Part shown: piece after piece, positions 22,515 to 33,804 of the stretch
Layout: every line of letters begins with the position of its first letter
Numbering within the stretch: position 1 is the stretch's first letter
Source: Actinobacteria bacterium IMCC19121
GTDB taxonomy: Bacteria; Actinomycetota; Actinomycetes; Nanopelagicales; Nanopelagicaceae
Direction of reading: 5' to 3'
NCBI GenBank assembly: GCA_002284895.1
Contig: CP015605.1
Span: 1,302,001 to 1,366,000 of the forward strand
Length of the DNA: 64,000 nt
Position numbers and translations under genes: made by a program
The notes under the pieces: generated by a model
The model's database searches: none
What the model saw: only the letters and a program-made list of their open reading frames with translations
Told to the model about the DNA's origin: nothing

Positions 22515-23399
22515 TTACTTCTTGATCCAGTAATCGTTGATGTACTTCTCGCCCTCATCGCAGAAGAAAGTCACAACGTTTTCAACACCGTATTGCTCCT
22601 TCAATCTCTTGGCAGCGATGAGGTGGGCTCCAGATGATGGGCCCACGAATATGCCATGCACACGTGCGATACGGCGCATTTCCTCAATTGATTCCTCTGA
22701 ACCCACATCAATAACACCATCTAGTTCATGATGATATCGAGTGACAATTCCTGGAATAAAGCCATCTGCAATACCCTCAATTAAGTGCTTTGACACTTCT
22801 CCACACAAAATTGTGCAGGACTCAGATGGTTCCAAAGCAATAACTTTGCAATTAGGGTTTGCAGCTTTTAGAGCTTGCCCCACACCAATGATTGTTCCTC
22901 CGGTGCCTACTCCCCCAATTACTAGATCCGGCACAACTGGCATCTGTTGCAAAATCTCTTGGCCTAACCATTCGCGGTTTTCATCCACGTTCCAGTCATT
23001 ATCAAATTGTTGTGGGGCAAAAAATCCTGGCATTGCTCCGCGTCGACGTGCTTCTTCTAACGCATCGTTGACATGGAAATCACCCATCGTGTGGACCTCT
23101 GCGCCAAATGCTTCAGATATTGCTGTGCGCTCTGGACTCATTCCATCAGGCATGATCACTAACATCTTGTAGCCCTTAACTGCTGCAACCATACTCATTG
23201 CATTTCCAGTATTACCGCTACTTGCTTCGACAATTGTGTCACCAGGCTTTAACAAGCCTTCGGCTTCAGCGCGTTCAATCATGTATTTAGCAATTCGCGC
23301 TTTGATAGAGCCAGATGGATTCATATATTCCATCTTGACCCAGATTCCTTCAATGTTAATTAAAGGCGTATTACCGATGGCATCTAGAATTGTCTTCAT
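22515..23399 (-). CDS. Cysteine synthase-family PLP enzyme
   Basis: This fold type II PLP enzyme resembles O-acetylserine sulfhydrylase (CysK/CysM), which makes cysteine from O-acetylserine and sulfide. Landmarks are the PLP lysine in NPSGSIKARIAKYMIE, the substrate loop EASSGNTGNAMSM, the phosphate loop GGVGTGGTIIGVGQAL and FVGPSSGAHL. The PLP motif reads SGSIKAR where CysK usually has GGSVKDR, so an alternative substrate is possible. The second in-frame ATG (23399, MKTILDAIGNTPL) is chosen because AAAGG lies 8 nt upstream, giving 294 aa. Confidence 0.82.
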   Translation of the reverse strand: MKTILDAIGNTPLINIEGIWVKMEYMNPSGSIKARIAKYMIERAEAEGLLKPGDTIVEASSGNTGNAMSMVAAVKGYKMLVIMPDGMSPERTAISEAFGAEVHTMGDFHVNDALEEARRRGAMPGFFAPQQFDNDWNVDENREWLGQEILQQMPVVPDLVIGGVGTGGTIIGVGQALKAANPNCKVIALEPSESCTILCGEVSKHLIEGIADGFIPGIVTRYHHELDGVIDVGSEESIEEMRRIARVHGIFVGPSSGAHLIAAKRLKEQYGVENVVTFFCDEGEKYINDYWIKK

Positions 23400-23439
23400 T
23401 GACATGGCCTTTCACATTGTGGAACTACCTGCGCGAGTA

Positions 23440-25923
23440 TTAAGCGACGATATTAACTAGTTTTGGCGCGCGCGCAATGACCTTTTTCGGTGCGTTTGCG
23501 CCAAGTTCAGCAACAATTGTTGGGTGCGCAAGAGCAAGCGCCTCAAGTTCTGCATCCGTAATCGAAGGTGATACTTCGATGCGCTCTTTAATCTTGCCGT
23601 TAATTTGAATAACTGCTTCTACGGCATCTGCCACAAGAAGTTTTTCATCTACTGCTGGCCAGCCTGCAAGTGCCACGGCAGGCTTATGTCCTAAACGCTC
23701 CCACATTTCTTCTGCTGTGAAAGGTGCGACAAGTGAGAGCATGATTGCAACAGCTTCAACTGCCTCACGCACTGCAGGATCTCCGGCACCACAACCGGAA
23801 TCAATTGCCTTGCGAGTTGCATTCACGAGCTCCATTACGCGTGCAACTGCGACATTGAAACGGAAGGATTCCACTGCAAAAGAAGCATCATGTAAAGCTT
23901 TATGTGTCACTTTGCGCAGAGAGACATCCCCTTGAGAAAAATCTGCCCCTGGAGCACTTGTGACATCTCCAGATAAGCGCCAAGCACGTGTTAAGAATTT
24001 AACTGAACCTGATGGTGAAACATCTGACCAATCAACATCATCTTCAGGTGGACCAGCAAAAACCATTGATAGTCGGATTGCATCAACGCCGTGATGTTCA
24101 AGTTCATCTGAAAGGCGAACTAGGTTTCCACGACTCTTTGACATGGCAGATCCATCCATGACAACCATTCCTTGGTTGAGCAATCGTGTGAACGGTTCAT
24201 TGAAATCAACCATACCCATGTCATTTAAAACTTTTGTAAAGAAACGACTATAGAGAAGGTGCAAAATTGCATGCGTTACACCACCAACATATTGATCAAC
24301 CGGTAACCAGGTATCAATGTCTTTCTTCAAAAATGGTTGGTCGTGCACGGTAGATGATGGGTAACGCAAGTAGTACCACGATGAATCTACGAAAGTATCC
24401 ATAGTGTCGGTATCACGCTTAGATGCAGCACCACACTTAGGGCAAGAAACATTGACCCAATCAGTTGCAGCACCTAGTGGTGATGTTCCCTTTGGCTTTA
24501 AATCTAAACCTTTTGCATCAGGCAAAGTAAGCGGAAGTTGATCTGCTGGAACCGGCACTTCACCACATGATGGGCAATGAATAATTGGAATTGGTGTTCC
24601 CCAGTAGCGCTGGCGTGAAACTAACCAATCTCGTAAACGGTAGTTACGAGCTGACTTTCCAAGGCCATCTTTTTCAAGTTGAGAATTTATAGCAGCAATT
24701 GCTTCAGCCTTATTAAGGCCATTGAGCGCGCCAGAGTTAACTAATTTTCCATCCCCTGTAGTTGCAACACCACTTGCGTTGGGATCTTCTTCGCCAGTTT
24801 CAACCACTACAACCACGGGTAAATTAAAAGCTTTTGCAAAATCTAGATCGCGCTGATCATGAGCTGGAACAGCCATGATTGCACCTGTTCCATAATCGGC
24901 TAGAACATAATCACTGGCCCAGATTGGAAGCTTCGCCCCATTTACTGGGTTAATTGCATATCGATTGAGGAAAACCCCACTCTTAGGACGATCAGTCGCT
25001 AGTCGATCAATGTCGCTATCGGCCTTAATCTTTTCAAGATAAGTGTTGAACTCTGTTTCGATTCCTGTACCAACGACAAGTTCTGCAGCCAATTCACTAT
25101 CTGCAGCAACAACCATAAATGTTGCTCCATACAAAGTATCTGGGCGGGTTGTATAGATTGTTACTGGCTCTTTTCGGTCTTCAATAACAAATGAAACATT
25201 GGCACCAGTTGAGCGGCCAATCCAATTGCGCTGCATCATTAAGACTTTTTCAGGCCACTTACCTTCTAGTTGCGCCATGTCATCAAGTAAACGATCTGCA
25301 TAATCTGTGATCTTGAAATACCACTGGTTTAGCTTCTTCTTTGTTACCGCTGAATCACAACGCTCACAAAGTCCAGCAACAACTTGTTCGTTAGCTAAAA
25401 CTGTTTGGCACCCAGGACACCAGTTCACTGCTGAATCTTTGCGATAAGCAAGGCCACGCTCGTGCAGCTTTATGAATAACCATTGGTTCCATTTGTAGTA
25501 TTCAGGATCGCACGTATTAAAGACTCGATCCCAATCAAAAGAACATGCATAGCGACGCATTGAAGCCTTTTGCACAGCAATGTTTTCATACGTCCAGATG
25601 CGTGGATCTGAATTGCGTTTGATTGCCGCATTTTCAGCTGGTAAACCAAAAGCATCCCAAGCAATTGGGTGCATAACGTTAAAACCTTTTTGAACCCAAT
25701 AACGGGCAATCACGTCACCTAATGCATATGCCTCAGCATGGCCCATGTGAAGATCACCAGATGGATAAGGAAACATATCCAAGACATATTTCTTTTCACG
25801 TTTGTCATCCGGGCGACCAGATTTAAATGGCTGTACTTCATCCCAAATAGGCAGCCATTTTTCCTGCACGTAGGCAAAGTCGTATGCCGCGTGCTCGCGC
25901 TCGTCATTCACGTTGTTATTCAT
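23440..25923 (-). CDS. leuS: Leucyl-tRNA synthetase
   Basis: It charges tRNA(Leu). The class I motifs are [15 protein letters not shown] (HIGH-type) near residue 60 and [10 protein letters not shown] (KMSKS-type), with the editing domain between them and zinc-type cysteines in WCPGC and CERCD. The start is the ATG at 25923 (827 aa), because any longer frame would run through a tRNA gene. That ATG is only 3 nt beyond the end of tRNA-Ala, with no ribosome-binding site. Translation probably begins on a 5' end made by tRNA 3' processing. Confidence 0.95.
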   Translation of the reverse strand: MNNNVNDEREHAAYDFAYVQEKWLPIWDEVQPFKSGRPDDKREKKYVLDMFPYPSGDLHMGHAEAYALGDVIARYWVQKGFNVMHPIAWDAFGLPAENAAIKRNSDPRIWTYENIAVQKASMRRYACSFDWDRVFNTCDPEYYKWNQWLFIKLHERGLAYRKDSAVNWCPGCQTVLANEQVVAGLCERCDSAVTKKKLNQWYFKITDYADRLLDDMAQLEGKWPEKVLMMQRNWIGRSTGANVSFVIEDRKEPVTIYTTRPDTLYGATFMVVAADSELAAELVVGTGIETEFNTYLEKIKADSDIDRLATDRPKSGVFLNRYAINPVNGAKLPIWASDYVLADYGTGAIMAVPAHDQRDLDFAKAFNLPVVVVVETGEEDPNASGVATTGDGKLVNSGALNGLNKAEAIAAINSQLEKDGLGKSARNYRLRDWLVSRQRYWGTPIPIIHCPSCGEVPVPADQLPLTLPDAKGLDLKPKGTSPLGAATDWVNVSCPKCGAASKRDTDTMDTFVDSSWYYLRYPSSTVHDQPFLKKDIDTWLPVDQYVGGVTHAILHLLYSRFFTKVLNDMGMVDFNEPFTRLLNQGMVVMDGSAMSKSRGNLVRLSDELEHHGVDAIRLSMVFAGPPEDDVDWSDVSPSGSVKFLTRAWRLSGDVTSAPGADFSQGDVSLRKVTHKALHDASFAVESFRFNVAVARVMELVNATRKAIDSGCGAGDPAVREAVEAVAIMLSLVAPFTAEEMWERLGHKPAVALAGWPAVDEKLLVADAVEAVIQINGKIKERIEVSPSITDAELEALALAHPTIVAELGANAPKKVIARAPKLVNIVA

Positions 25924-25926
25924 ACG

Positions 25927-25999
25927 TGGAGCTAAGGGGATTTGAACCCCTGACCCCCTGCATGCCATGCAGGTGCGCTACCAGCTGCGCTATAGCCCC
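25927..25999 (-). tRNA. tRNA-Ala (GGC)
   Basis: A 73-nt cloverleaf. The acceptor GGGGCTA pairs with TAGCTCC, the anticodon stem CCTGC/GCAGG carries the loop ATGGCAT with anticodon GGC, and the T arm contains GGTTCAAATCC. Discriminator A; the CCA end is not encoded (CGT follows). The leuS ATG lies 3 nt downstream. Confidence 0.96.
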
Positions 26000-26016
26000 A
26001 TTTACTTCAAGTGCAG

Positions 26017-26022
26017 ACCTTA
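26017..26022 (-). promoter_or_regulatory. Candidate -10 hexamer for tRNA-Ala/leuS
   Basis: TAAGGT on the minus strand lies 17 nt upstream of the mature tRNA 5' end, giving a predicted leader of about 10 nt. The -35 element is not clear. Confidence 0.45.
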
Positions 26023-26043
26023 CCGCATACATGTGCGGTGGCT

Positions 26044-26694
26044 TTAAACGAAAGTTGCTCCACTTTCTTCGCCATAGACAGGTTCTGGAATAGATCCAGC
26101 GTTGTGTTCAACTAAATTCCACTGACGGGGATTTCTTTGAAGGACTGACCATGATGCATTTGAAAGTCCACCTAAAACTCCCCAATGTGAAAGTGGTAGT
26201 TGAAGCAGTTCCCCGAGAACGCATCTAGCTGTTCCACCATGGGTTGCAACAACTAGCAGTTGCTCAGTTTTTCCCTCTAGCGCTTTTAAGATTTCACCAA
26301 CTGCGCGAGATGCAACTTCACTTCGACGCTCTCCTGTTGTTCCAGCTGGGTTGTCTTCGCCATCAATCCAGCGAATAAAGTTATGGAAATCTTCTGCACG
26401 ATTTTGAGAACCAGTTTTGCCTTCCCATAACCCACCGTTTGTTTCACGTAATGACTCATGTTGAGAAAAACTCAATCCAGTTAAATCTGCAAGAGCTTGG
26501 GCAGTTTCAACGGCGCGGCCTAAATCACTTGAAATAATCTGCGTTGGATTCATTCCTGCTAAAACTTGCGCTGCGCGAGTTACTTGAACTTTGCCAACCT
26601 CATTAAGCGGAATATCTGAATGGCCTTGAAAACGGTTAATTTTGTTCCAGTCAGTTTGTCCATGACGCCAAACAACAATGCGATTACCTGCCAT
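26044..26694 (-). CDS. Histidine phosphatase family protein (phosphoglycerate mutase-like)
   Basis: A 216-aa phosphohistidine-mechanism phosphatase. The RHG motif VVWRHGQTDWNKINRFQGHS near the N terminus supplies the catalytic histidine and phosphate-binding arginines. The second histidine is in VVATHGGTARCVLGELL. The family includes phosphoglycerate mutases, alpha-ribazole phosphatases and broad phosphatases; sequence alone does not settle the substrate. It overlaps rsfS by 11 nt, as in many Actinobacteria where this gene follows nadD-rsfS. Confidence 0.85.
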   Translation of the reverse strand: MAGNRIVVWRHGQTDWNKINRFQGHSDIPLNEVGKVQVTRAAQVLAGMNPTQIISSDLGRAVETAQALADLTGLSFSQHESLRETNGGLWEGKTGSQNRAEDFHNFIRWIDGEDNPAGTTGERRSEVASRAVGEILKALEGKTEQLLVVATHGGTARCVLGELLQLPLSHWGVLGGLSNASWSVLQRNPRQWNLVEHNAGSIPEPVYGEESGATFV

Positions 26695-27061
26695 TTATTG
26701 CAGCTTCTTTCACAGCATCTAGTTCAATTGTTGGGCAATCATTCCAAAGGCGATCGAGCATGTAGTACTTGCGAAGCTCAACGCTTTGAATGTGAACAAC
26801 TAAATCTGAGTAATCAAGCAAAATCCATTCAGCACCTTTTTCACGACGTGCTGGCTTTTCTCCAATTTCCTGAAGTTTGCGTTCAACTTCATCGGCAATT
26901 GAATCAACTTGTGCAGAATTCTGGCCTGTTGCAATCAAAAATACTTCACTGAGAACTAGTTGATCTGATAAATCAATAGCAATTAAATCCGTGCCAATCT
27001 TTTCAATGATGGCATGGGCAGCTACTTGGGTTATCTCGCGGGTTTTGCTACTGATTGTCAT
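26684..27061 (-). CDS. rsfS: Ribosomal silencing factor RsfS
   Basis: RsfS binds L14 on the 50S subunit and blocks subunit joining when nutrients are low. The protein (125 aa) has the typical core VLSEVFLIATGQNSAQVDSI and the motif GAEWILLDYSDLVVHIQS. I favour the ATG at 27061 (MTISSKTREITQ); an ATG 9 nt upstream is also possible. The start lies within the nadD 3' end, so translation is coupled. Confidence 0.93.
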   Translation of the reverse strand: MTISSKTREITQVAAHAIIEKIGTDLIAIDLSDQLVLSEVFLIATGQNSAQVDSIADEVERKLQEIGEKPARREKGAEWILLDYSDLVVHIQSVELRKYYMLDRLWNDCPTIELDAVKEAAINGR

Positions 27062-27599
27062 AGAGCCCATTCTCTCTTATAAATGCCGCCACAATTTCCG
27101 GCACATCAGCGCTCAATCCTTGGCGAATTGATGTTGCAGCTGCATCAAGGGCGCCAATCTCGATTCCAGTTGCTGGATAACCAGGTCGATTAATGCAGAT
27201 AATTTTCACTATTTTCTGCAACTCATTAGCTCGATGCCATTGATCAATCTTTGAGAAAGCATCTGCTCCAAGGATTAAATAAATCTGATCATCAGGGAAT
27301 GTAGATATCACTGCTTCAACGGTGTCAATGGCATAGCTTGGACCTTGGCGCAATATCTCTATGGGATTAACCTGCACTTTGTTCCTGATGCCTTCTGGTA
27401 ACTCTGAAACAGCTAGCTCACACATTTTGCGACGTTGTTCGGCAGAAGCAGTTGGTTCCATAACGCGAAGCAAAGGTTGACCCGCAGGAACTAGAAGTAA
27501 CTGGTCAATGAGGTCTTTTTCAAAAAGTTGCGTGATTACGTGCAGATGACCGCGATGTATGGGGTCAAATGTTCCGCCATAGATTCCAACGCGGGACAA
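27048..27599 (-). CDS. nadD: Nicotinate-nucleotide adenylyltransferase
   Basis: It adenylates nicotinate mononucleotide to deamido-NAD. The 183-aa protein has the nucleotidyltransferase signature GIYGGTFDPIHRGHLHVI at the N terminus and the second motif around SAYATDTVEAV-like sequence (here SYAIDTVEAVISTFP), with LILGADAFSKIDQW. It overlaps rsfS at the 3' end by 14 nt and starts 1 nt after the upstream small membrane protein gene. Confidence 0.95.
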   Translation of the reverse strand: MSRVGIYGGTFDPIHRGHLHVITQLFEKDLIDQLLLVPAGQPLLRVMEPTASAEQRRKMCELAVSELPEGIRNKVQVNPIEILRQGPSYAIDTVEAVISTFPDDQIYLILGADAFSKIDQWHRANELQKIVKIICINRPGYPATGIEIGALDAAATSIRQGLSADVPEIVAAFIRENGLYDNQ

Positions 27600-27600
27600 A

Positions 27601-27723
27601 TTAGTCCCGGTCTAGGCGAAGAGTTAAATACAGAAGTAGTGAAAGAACTGCAAAACCAATAATGCCAAATGCATAAGCAGGCATTGGAAGTTCACGCACG
27701 GTCTCAGTGGCTAAGTTCATCAT
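27601..27723 (-). CDS. Small single-pass membrane protein between ligA and nadD
   Basis: A 40-aa protein, MMNLATETVRELPMPAYAFG onward, with one membrane helix (IIGFAVLSLLLYLTLRL) and a charged C terminus (DRD). The start at 27723 (or the next ATG) is preceded by AGGA at 9-10 nt; the longer open frame runs into ligA and is not conserved-looking. Similar short membrane proteins stand just upstream of nadD in other Actinobacteria, to my recollection. Function unknown. Confidence 0.7.
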   Translation of the reverse strand: MMNLATETVRELPMPAYAFGIIGFAVLSLLLYLTLRLDRD

Positions 27724-27736
27724 GGTTGAAATCCTA

Positions 27737-30830
<3,094 letters not shown>

Positions 30831-30834
<4 letters not shown>

Positions 30835-31976
30835 GAAAGATTTGCCGCCCTTCCACGAGTAATTACATCAGGCAGTACTGACACTGCGAAATCCACGTCT
30901 GCGCTTGTACTTGTTGCTCCAAATGAAAAGCGCAACGAAGACTGTGCGCTCACTTCATTATGTCCCATAGCAAGGAGCACATGGCTCGCTTCATGAACTC
31001 CGGCGCTACATGCTGATCCTGTTGAACAGGAGATGTTTTGTGCATCCATGAGCAGTAGCAAAGTGTCACTTTGCGTTCCAGGAAAAGTTATATTGACGAT
31101 TCCAGGCAAACGTTCAGCCCTTAATCCGTTGACGATAACTTCAGGCAGAGCAGCGCTAATACCTGCAATGAAAGAGTCTCTTAACGCACTTACTTTCGCA
31201 GAATCGTAATACTTACTTTTAGCAGCTGCAGCAAAAGCAACAATTGCTGGTGCATTTAAAGTTCCACTTCTAATTTCTCGCTCTTGTCCCCCGCCATGGA
31301 GTAGGGCTGGAATTTCAACTGCTCGGCGCAAAATGAGCGCGCCAATTCCAAGAGGTCCGCCCGTTTTATGGGCGCTCAATGACATTGCATAAACACCAAG
31401 CTCTGCAAATGAAAGAGGAACTTTTTTGAAACTTTGTGCTGCATCTGTATGAACAGGAATCTCTCCAGCAATTTCAACAACAGTGCGAATCGGTTGAATG
31501 ACTCCAGTTTCATTGTTTGCATGCATCACACTGATTACTGCAATTTCGTTTCCTCGTGTGGCAACTAAGTGAGTAAGAAATTCGAGATCAACAACTCCAT
31601 CTGCATTCACTGGTATTTGAATTACTTCGGCTCCTTCATGAACTTCTAACCAATGTGCTGGATCTAAAATTGCATGGTGCTCGATGGAACTAATAGCCAC
31701 AACGTGCTTACCTTTATCCCGGCCCTGCCAATACAAACCTTTAAGCGCCGTGTTATTTGCTTCCGTACCTGATGCAGTGAAAATAACTTCGCTAGGCAAG
31801 CAACCCACTTCTTTTGCAATTACCTCGCGGGCATCTTCTAGAGTTTTTCTAGTTGCACGTCCATGTGTGTGCAGACTTGAAGGATTACCCAAGCGTGCTA
31901 ATTGCGCAGTCATCGCAATTAAAGCTTCTTCAACCATCGGCGTTGTTGCCGCATGGTCTAGGTAGATAGAGGACAT
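30831..31976 (-). CDS. iscS: Cysteine desulfurase
   Basis: This PLP enzyme takes sulfur from cysteine for thio-tRNA and Fe-S cluster synthesis. The PLP lysine is in [15 protein letters not shown] and the persulfide cysteine in [18 protein letters not shown] start at the ATG at 31976 ([13 protein letters not shown], 381 aa), since the extra 27 residues upstream overlap etfA and are not family-like. No iscU/sufU scaffold gene is nearby, so its clear partner here is mnmA. Confidence 0.95.
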
Positions 31977-31986
31977 AGGTCCAATC

Positions 31987-32940
31987 TTAGGCTTTGCGGG
32001 CTTTAACGCCTTCAGTGGCAGGAGGCAGCACGGCAAAGAGATCGCCCACAACACCAAAATCAGCTAATTCAAACAGTGGCGCTTCTGGATCCTTATTAAC
32101 CACCACGATGTTCTTGCTTGTTTGCATACCTGCACGGTGCTGAATTGCCCCTGAGATACCGCAAGCAACATAGAGCTGCGGGCTCACAGTTTTTCCAGTC
32201 TGACCAACTTGGTGAGAATGTGGATACCAACCAGCATCTGTTGCTGCGCGTGATGCACCAACTGCTGCGCCTAATGAATCTGCGAATGCTTCAACAGTTG
32301 CAAAATCTCCATTTGTTCCACGTCCACCTGAAACAACAATGTTGGCTTCAGTTAACTCTGGACGACCGCCCTTAACTGGAGGTTGTGAGGAAGTAATTGT
32401 TGCCTTTTTAGAGCAATCAGAGATTGGCGCAGTGATGTTTTCAATTGTAGGTGAAGCTGGCGCAAAGTTTGCAGTGATGGTGTTTGGGCGCACAGTGATA
32501 ATCCCAGTTCCTTCGGCAACCTTTGAGTGCACTGTTGTAGATCCACCAAAAACTAATTGGGTTGCGGAGCAATCTGGCGCAATATCTACAGCATCAGTAA
32601 TAATGCCAATCTTTAGCTTCATTGCCACCCGTCCAGCAACTTCTTTGCCAAATGCATTTGAAACAACAAGAACTGCCGATGGCGTGGTTTGCCCGATGAC
32701 ATGTGCGAGTGCATCTGCGCAAGCTGCAACGCCATGCTTTGTAAAATCATCTGATTCAATCACTAATACTTTTGTAACAGGTCCCTGATTAATGGAGGCT
32801 GCATACGCTGCGCCTTTTCCAACAGGTGCTAAAACAAGGGCAGTTACTTCACCAATAACTGCGCCGGCAGTTGCTATTTCAACAGTAGCTTTCGTGGCCT
32901 TTTCTCCAGCGAAATCAGCCAGAATTAACACAGTGCTCAT
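31987..32940 (-). CDS. etfA: Electron transfer flavoprotein alpha subunit
   Basis: EtfA binds the FAD that takes electrons from acyl-CoA dehydrogenases and similar enzymes. The 317-aa protein has the C-terminal FAD domain with VGQTGKTVSPQLYVACGISG and IQHRAGMQTSKNIVVVNKDP. It overlaps etfB by 4 nt. No acyl-CoA dehydrogenase or ETF-quinone oxidoreductase gene is in the window. Confidence 0.96.
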   Translation of the reverse strand: MSTVLILADFAGEKATKATVEIATAGAVIGEVTALVLAPVGKGAAYAASINQGPVTKVLVIESDDFTKHGVAACADALAHVIGQTTPSAVLVVSNAFGKEVAGRVAMKLKIGIITDAVDIAPDCSATQLVFGGSTTVHSKVAEGTGIITVRPNTITANFAPASPTIENITAPISDCSKKATITSSQPPVKGGRPELTEANIVVSGGRGTNGDFATVEAFADSLGAAVGASRAATDAGWYPHSHQVGQTGKTVSPQLYVACGISGAIQHRAGMQTSKNIVVVNKDPEAPLFELADFGVVGDLFAVLPPATEGVKARKA

Positions 32941-33722
32941 ATCAACTTCTTCTCACTCAAGAAATCAACAAGTTTTTGACCAGCTGATCCATCATCGGTG
33001 ACAACGACACCAGCAGCACGCGGCGGACGAGGGGCTGCATCAATTACTGCAGACCATGACTTTGTGAACTCAGCACCTGTGCTTGCAAAGTCACGAATAT
33101 CAATTGTTTTTTTCTTCGCAGCCATAATGCCCTTAAAGGATGGGTAGCGAGGTTCATTAATCTTTTCAACAACGCTGATTACGCAAGGAAATTCTCCATG
33201 GACTTCATCAACGCCAGCTTCAGTAACTCGTGTAATCGATACCTTCTTAGCACCTGGATCTACTGTGACTTTGGAAGCAAAAGTTAATTGAGCACATCCC
33301 AGCTTCTCACTCATCATCGCTGGCACCACGCTCATACGAGCATCCGTTGACTCAGTTCCGCAGATAACAAGGTCATACTCACCTTTGAAGATGACATTGG
33401 CTAAAACTTCAGCTGTAACAACGGCATCTGCTCCAACTAGAACAGCATCACTAATCAAAATCGCATCATTTGCACCCATCGATAGGGCCTTTCGCACAGC
33501 TTCAGTTGCGCGCTCTGGTCCCATTGAAATAACTGTGACTGTGTTAGCGCCACCTTCTTCATTGCCGCCATGTGCCTCTGCAATTCGAAGCGCTTCTTCA
33601 ACAGCGTATTCATCTAAGTCATTGAGAACTGCATCTACGTTGGCGCGATCGAGTAATCCACCAACCATCTTCTTCTCAGCCCATGAATCTGGGACCTGTT
33701 TGATGCAGACAGCGATCTTCAT
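32937..33722 (-). CDS. etfB: Electron transfer flavoprotein beta subunit
   Basis: EtfB binds AMP and forms the heterodimer with EtfA. The 261-aa protein starts MKIAVCIKQVPDSWAEKKMV and contains VICGTESTDARMSVVPAMMSEKLG, typical of the family. It is the first gene of the etfB-etfA-iscS-mnmA-ligA run. An 18-bp perfect palindrome overlaps its -10 hexamer, which ends 7 nt before the ATG, so repression at a leaderless promoter is likely. Confidence 0.96.
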   Translation of the reverse strand: MKIAVCIKQVPDSWAEKKMVGGLLDRANVDAVLNDLDEYAVEEALRIAEAHGGNEEGGANTVTVISMGPERATEAVRKALSMGANDAILISDAVLVGADAVVTAEVLANVIFKGEYDLVICGTESTDARMSVVPAMMSEKLGCAQLTFASKVTVDPGAKKVSITRVTEAGVDEVHGEFPCVISVVEKINEPRYPSFKGIMAAKKKTIDIRDFASTGAEFTKSWSAVIDAAPRPPRAAGVVVTDDGSAGQKLVDFLSEKKLI

Positions 33723-33729
33723 GTGGCCA

Positions 33730-33735
33730 AGGTTA
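33730..33735 (-). promoter_or_regulatory. -10 hexamer of leaderless etfB promoter
   Basis: TAACCT on the minus strand ends 7 nt before the etfB ATG. A TTGGCC 18 nt upstream could be the -35 box. The hexamer is covered by the palindrome at 33731-33748. Confidence 0.55.
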
Positions 33736-33748
33736 CTGGCCAGTAACC
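33731..33748. promoter_or_regulatory. 18-bp perfect palindrome over the etfB promoter (operator)
   Basis: GGTTACTGGCCAGTAACC is identical on both strands. It starts 8 nt upstream of the etfB start codon and covers the -10 region. Size and symmetry resemble TetR-family operators that control fatty acid and acyl-CoA genes; the regulator itself is not in the window. It could also affect glgX, whose start is 56 nt away on the other strand. Confidence 0.6.
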
Positions 33749-33804
33749 CGAAAGGCCAATTAAATGTGCGAGTAAATACCTTCTATTAAGGGCAGTATTG
33801 CGCC

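Noticed and set aside
25924-25968. Upstream extension of leuS by 15 codons
   Set aside because: The added residues are translated from inside tRNA-Ala; the LeuRS fold begins after the ATG at 25923.
26022-26039. ACCGCA/TGCGGT inverted repeat upstream of tRNA-Ala
   Set aside because: Arms are only 6 bp, there is no T run, and it overlaps the putative promoter; neither terminator nor operator can be supported.
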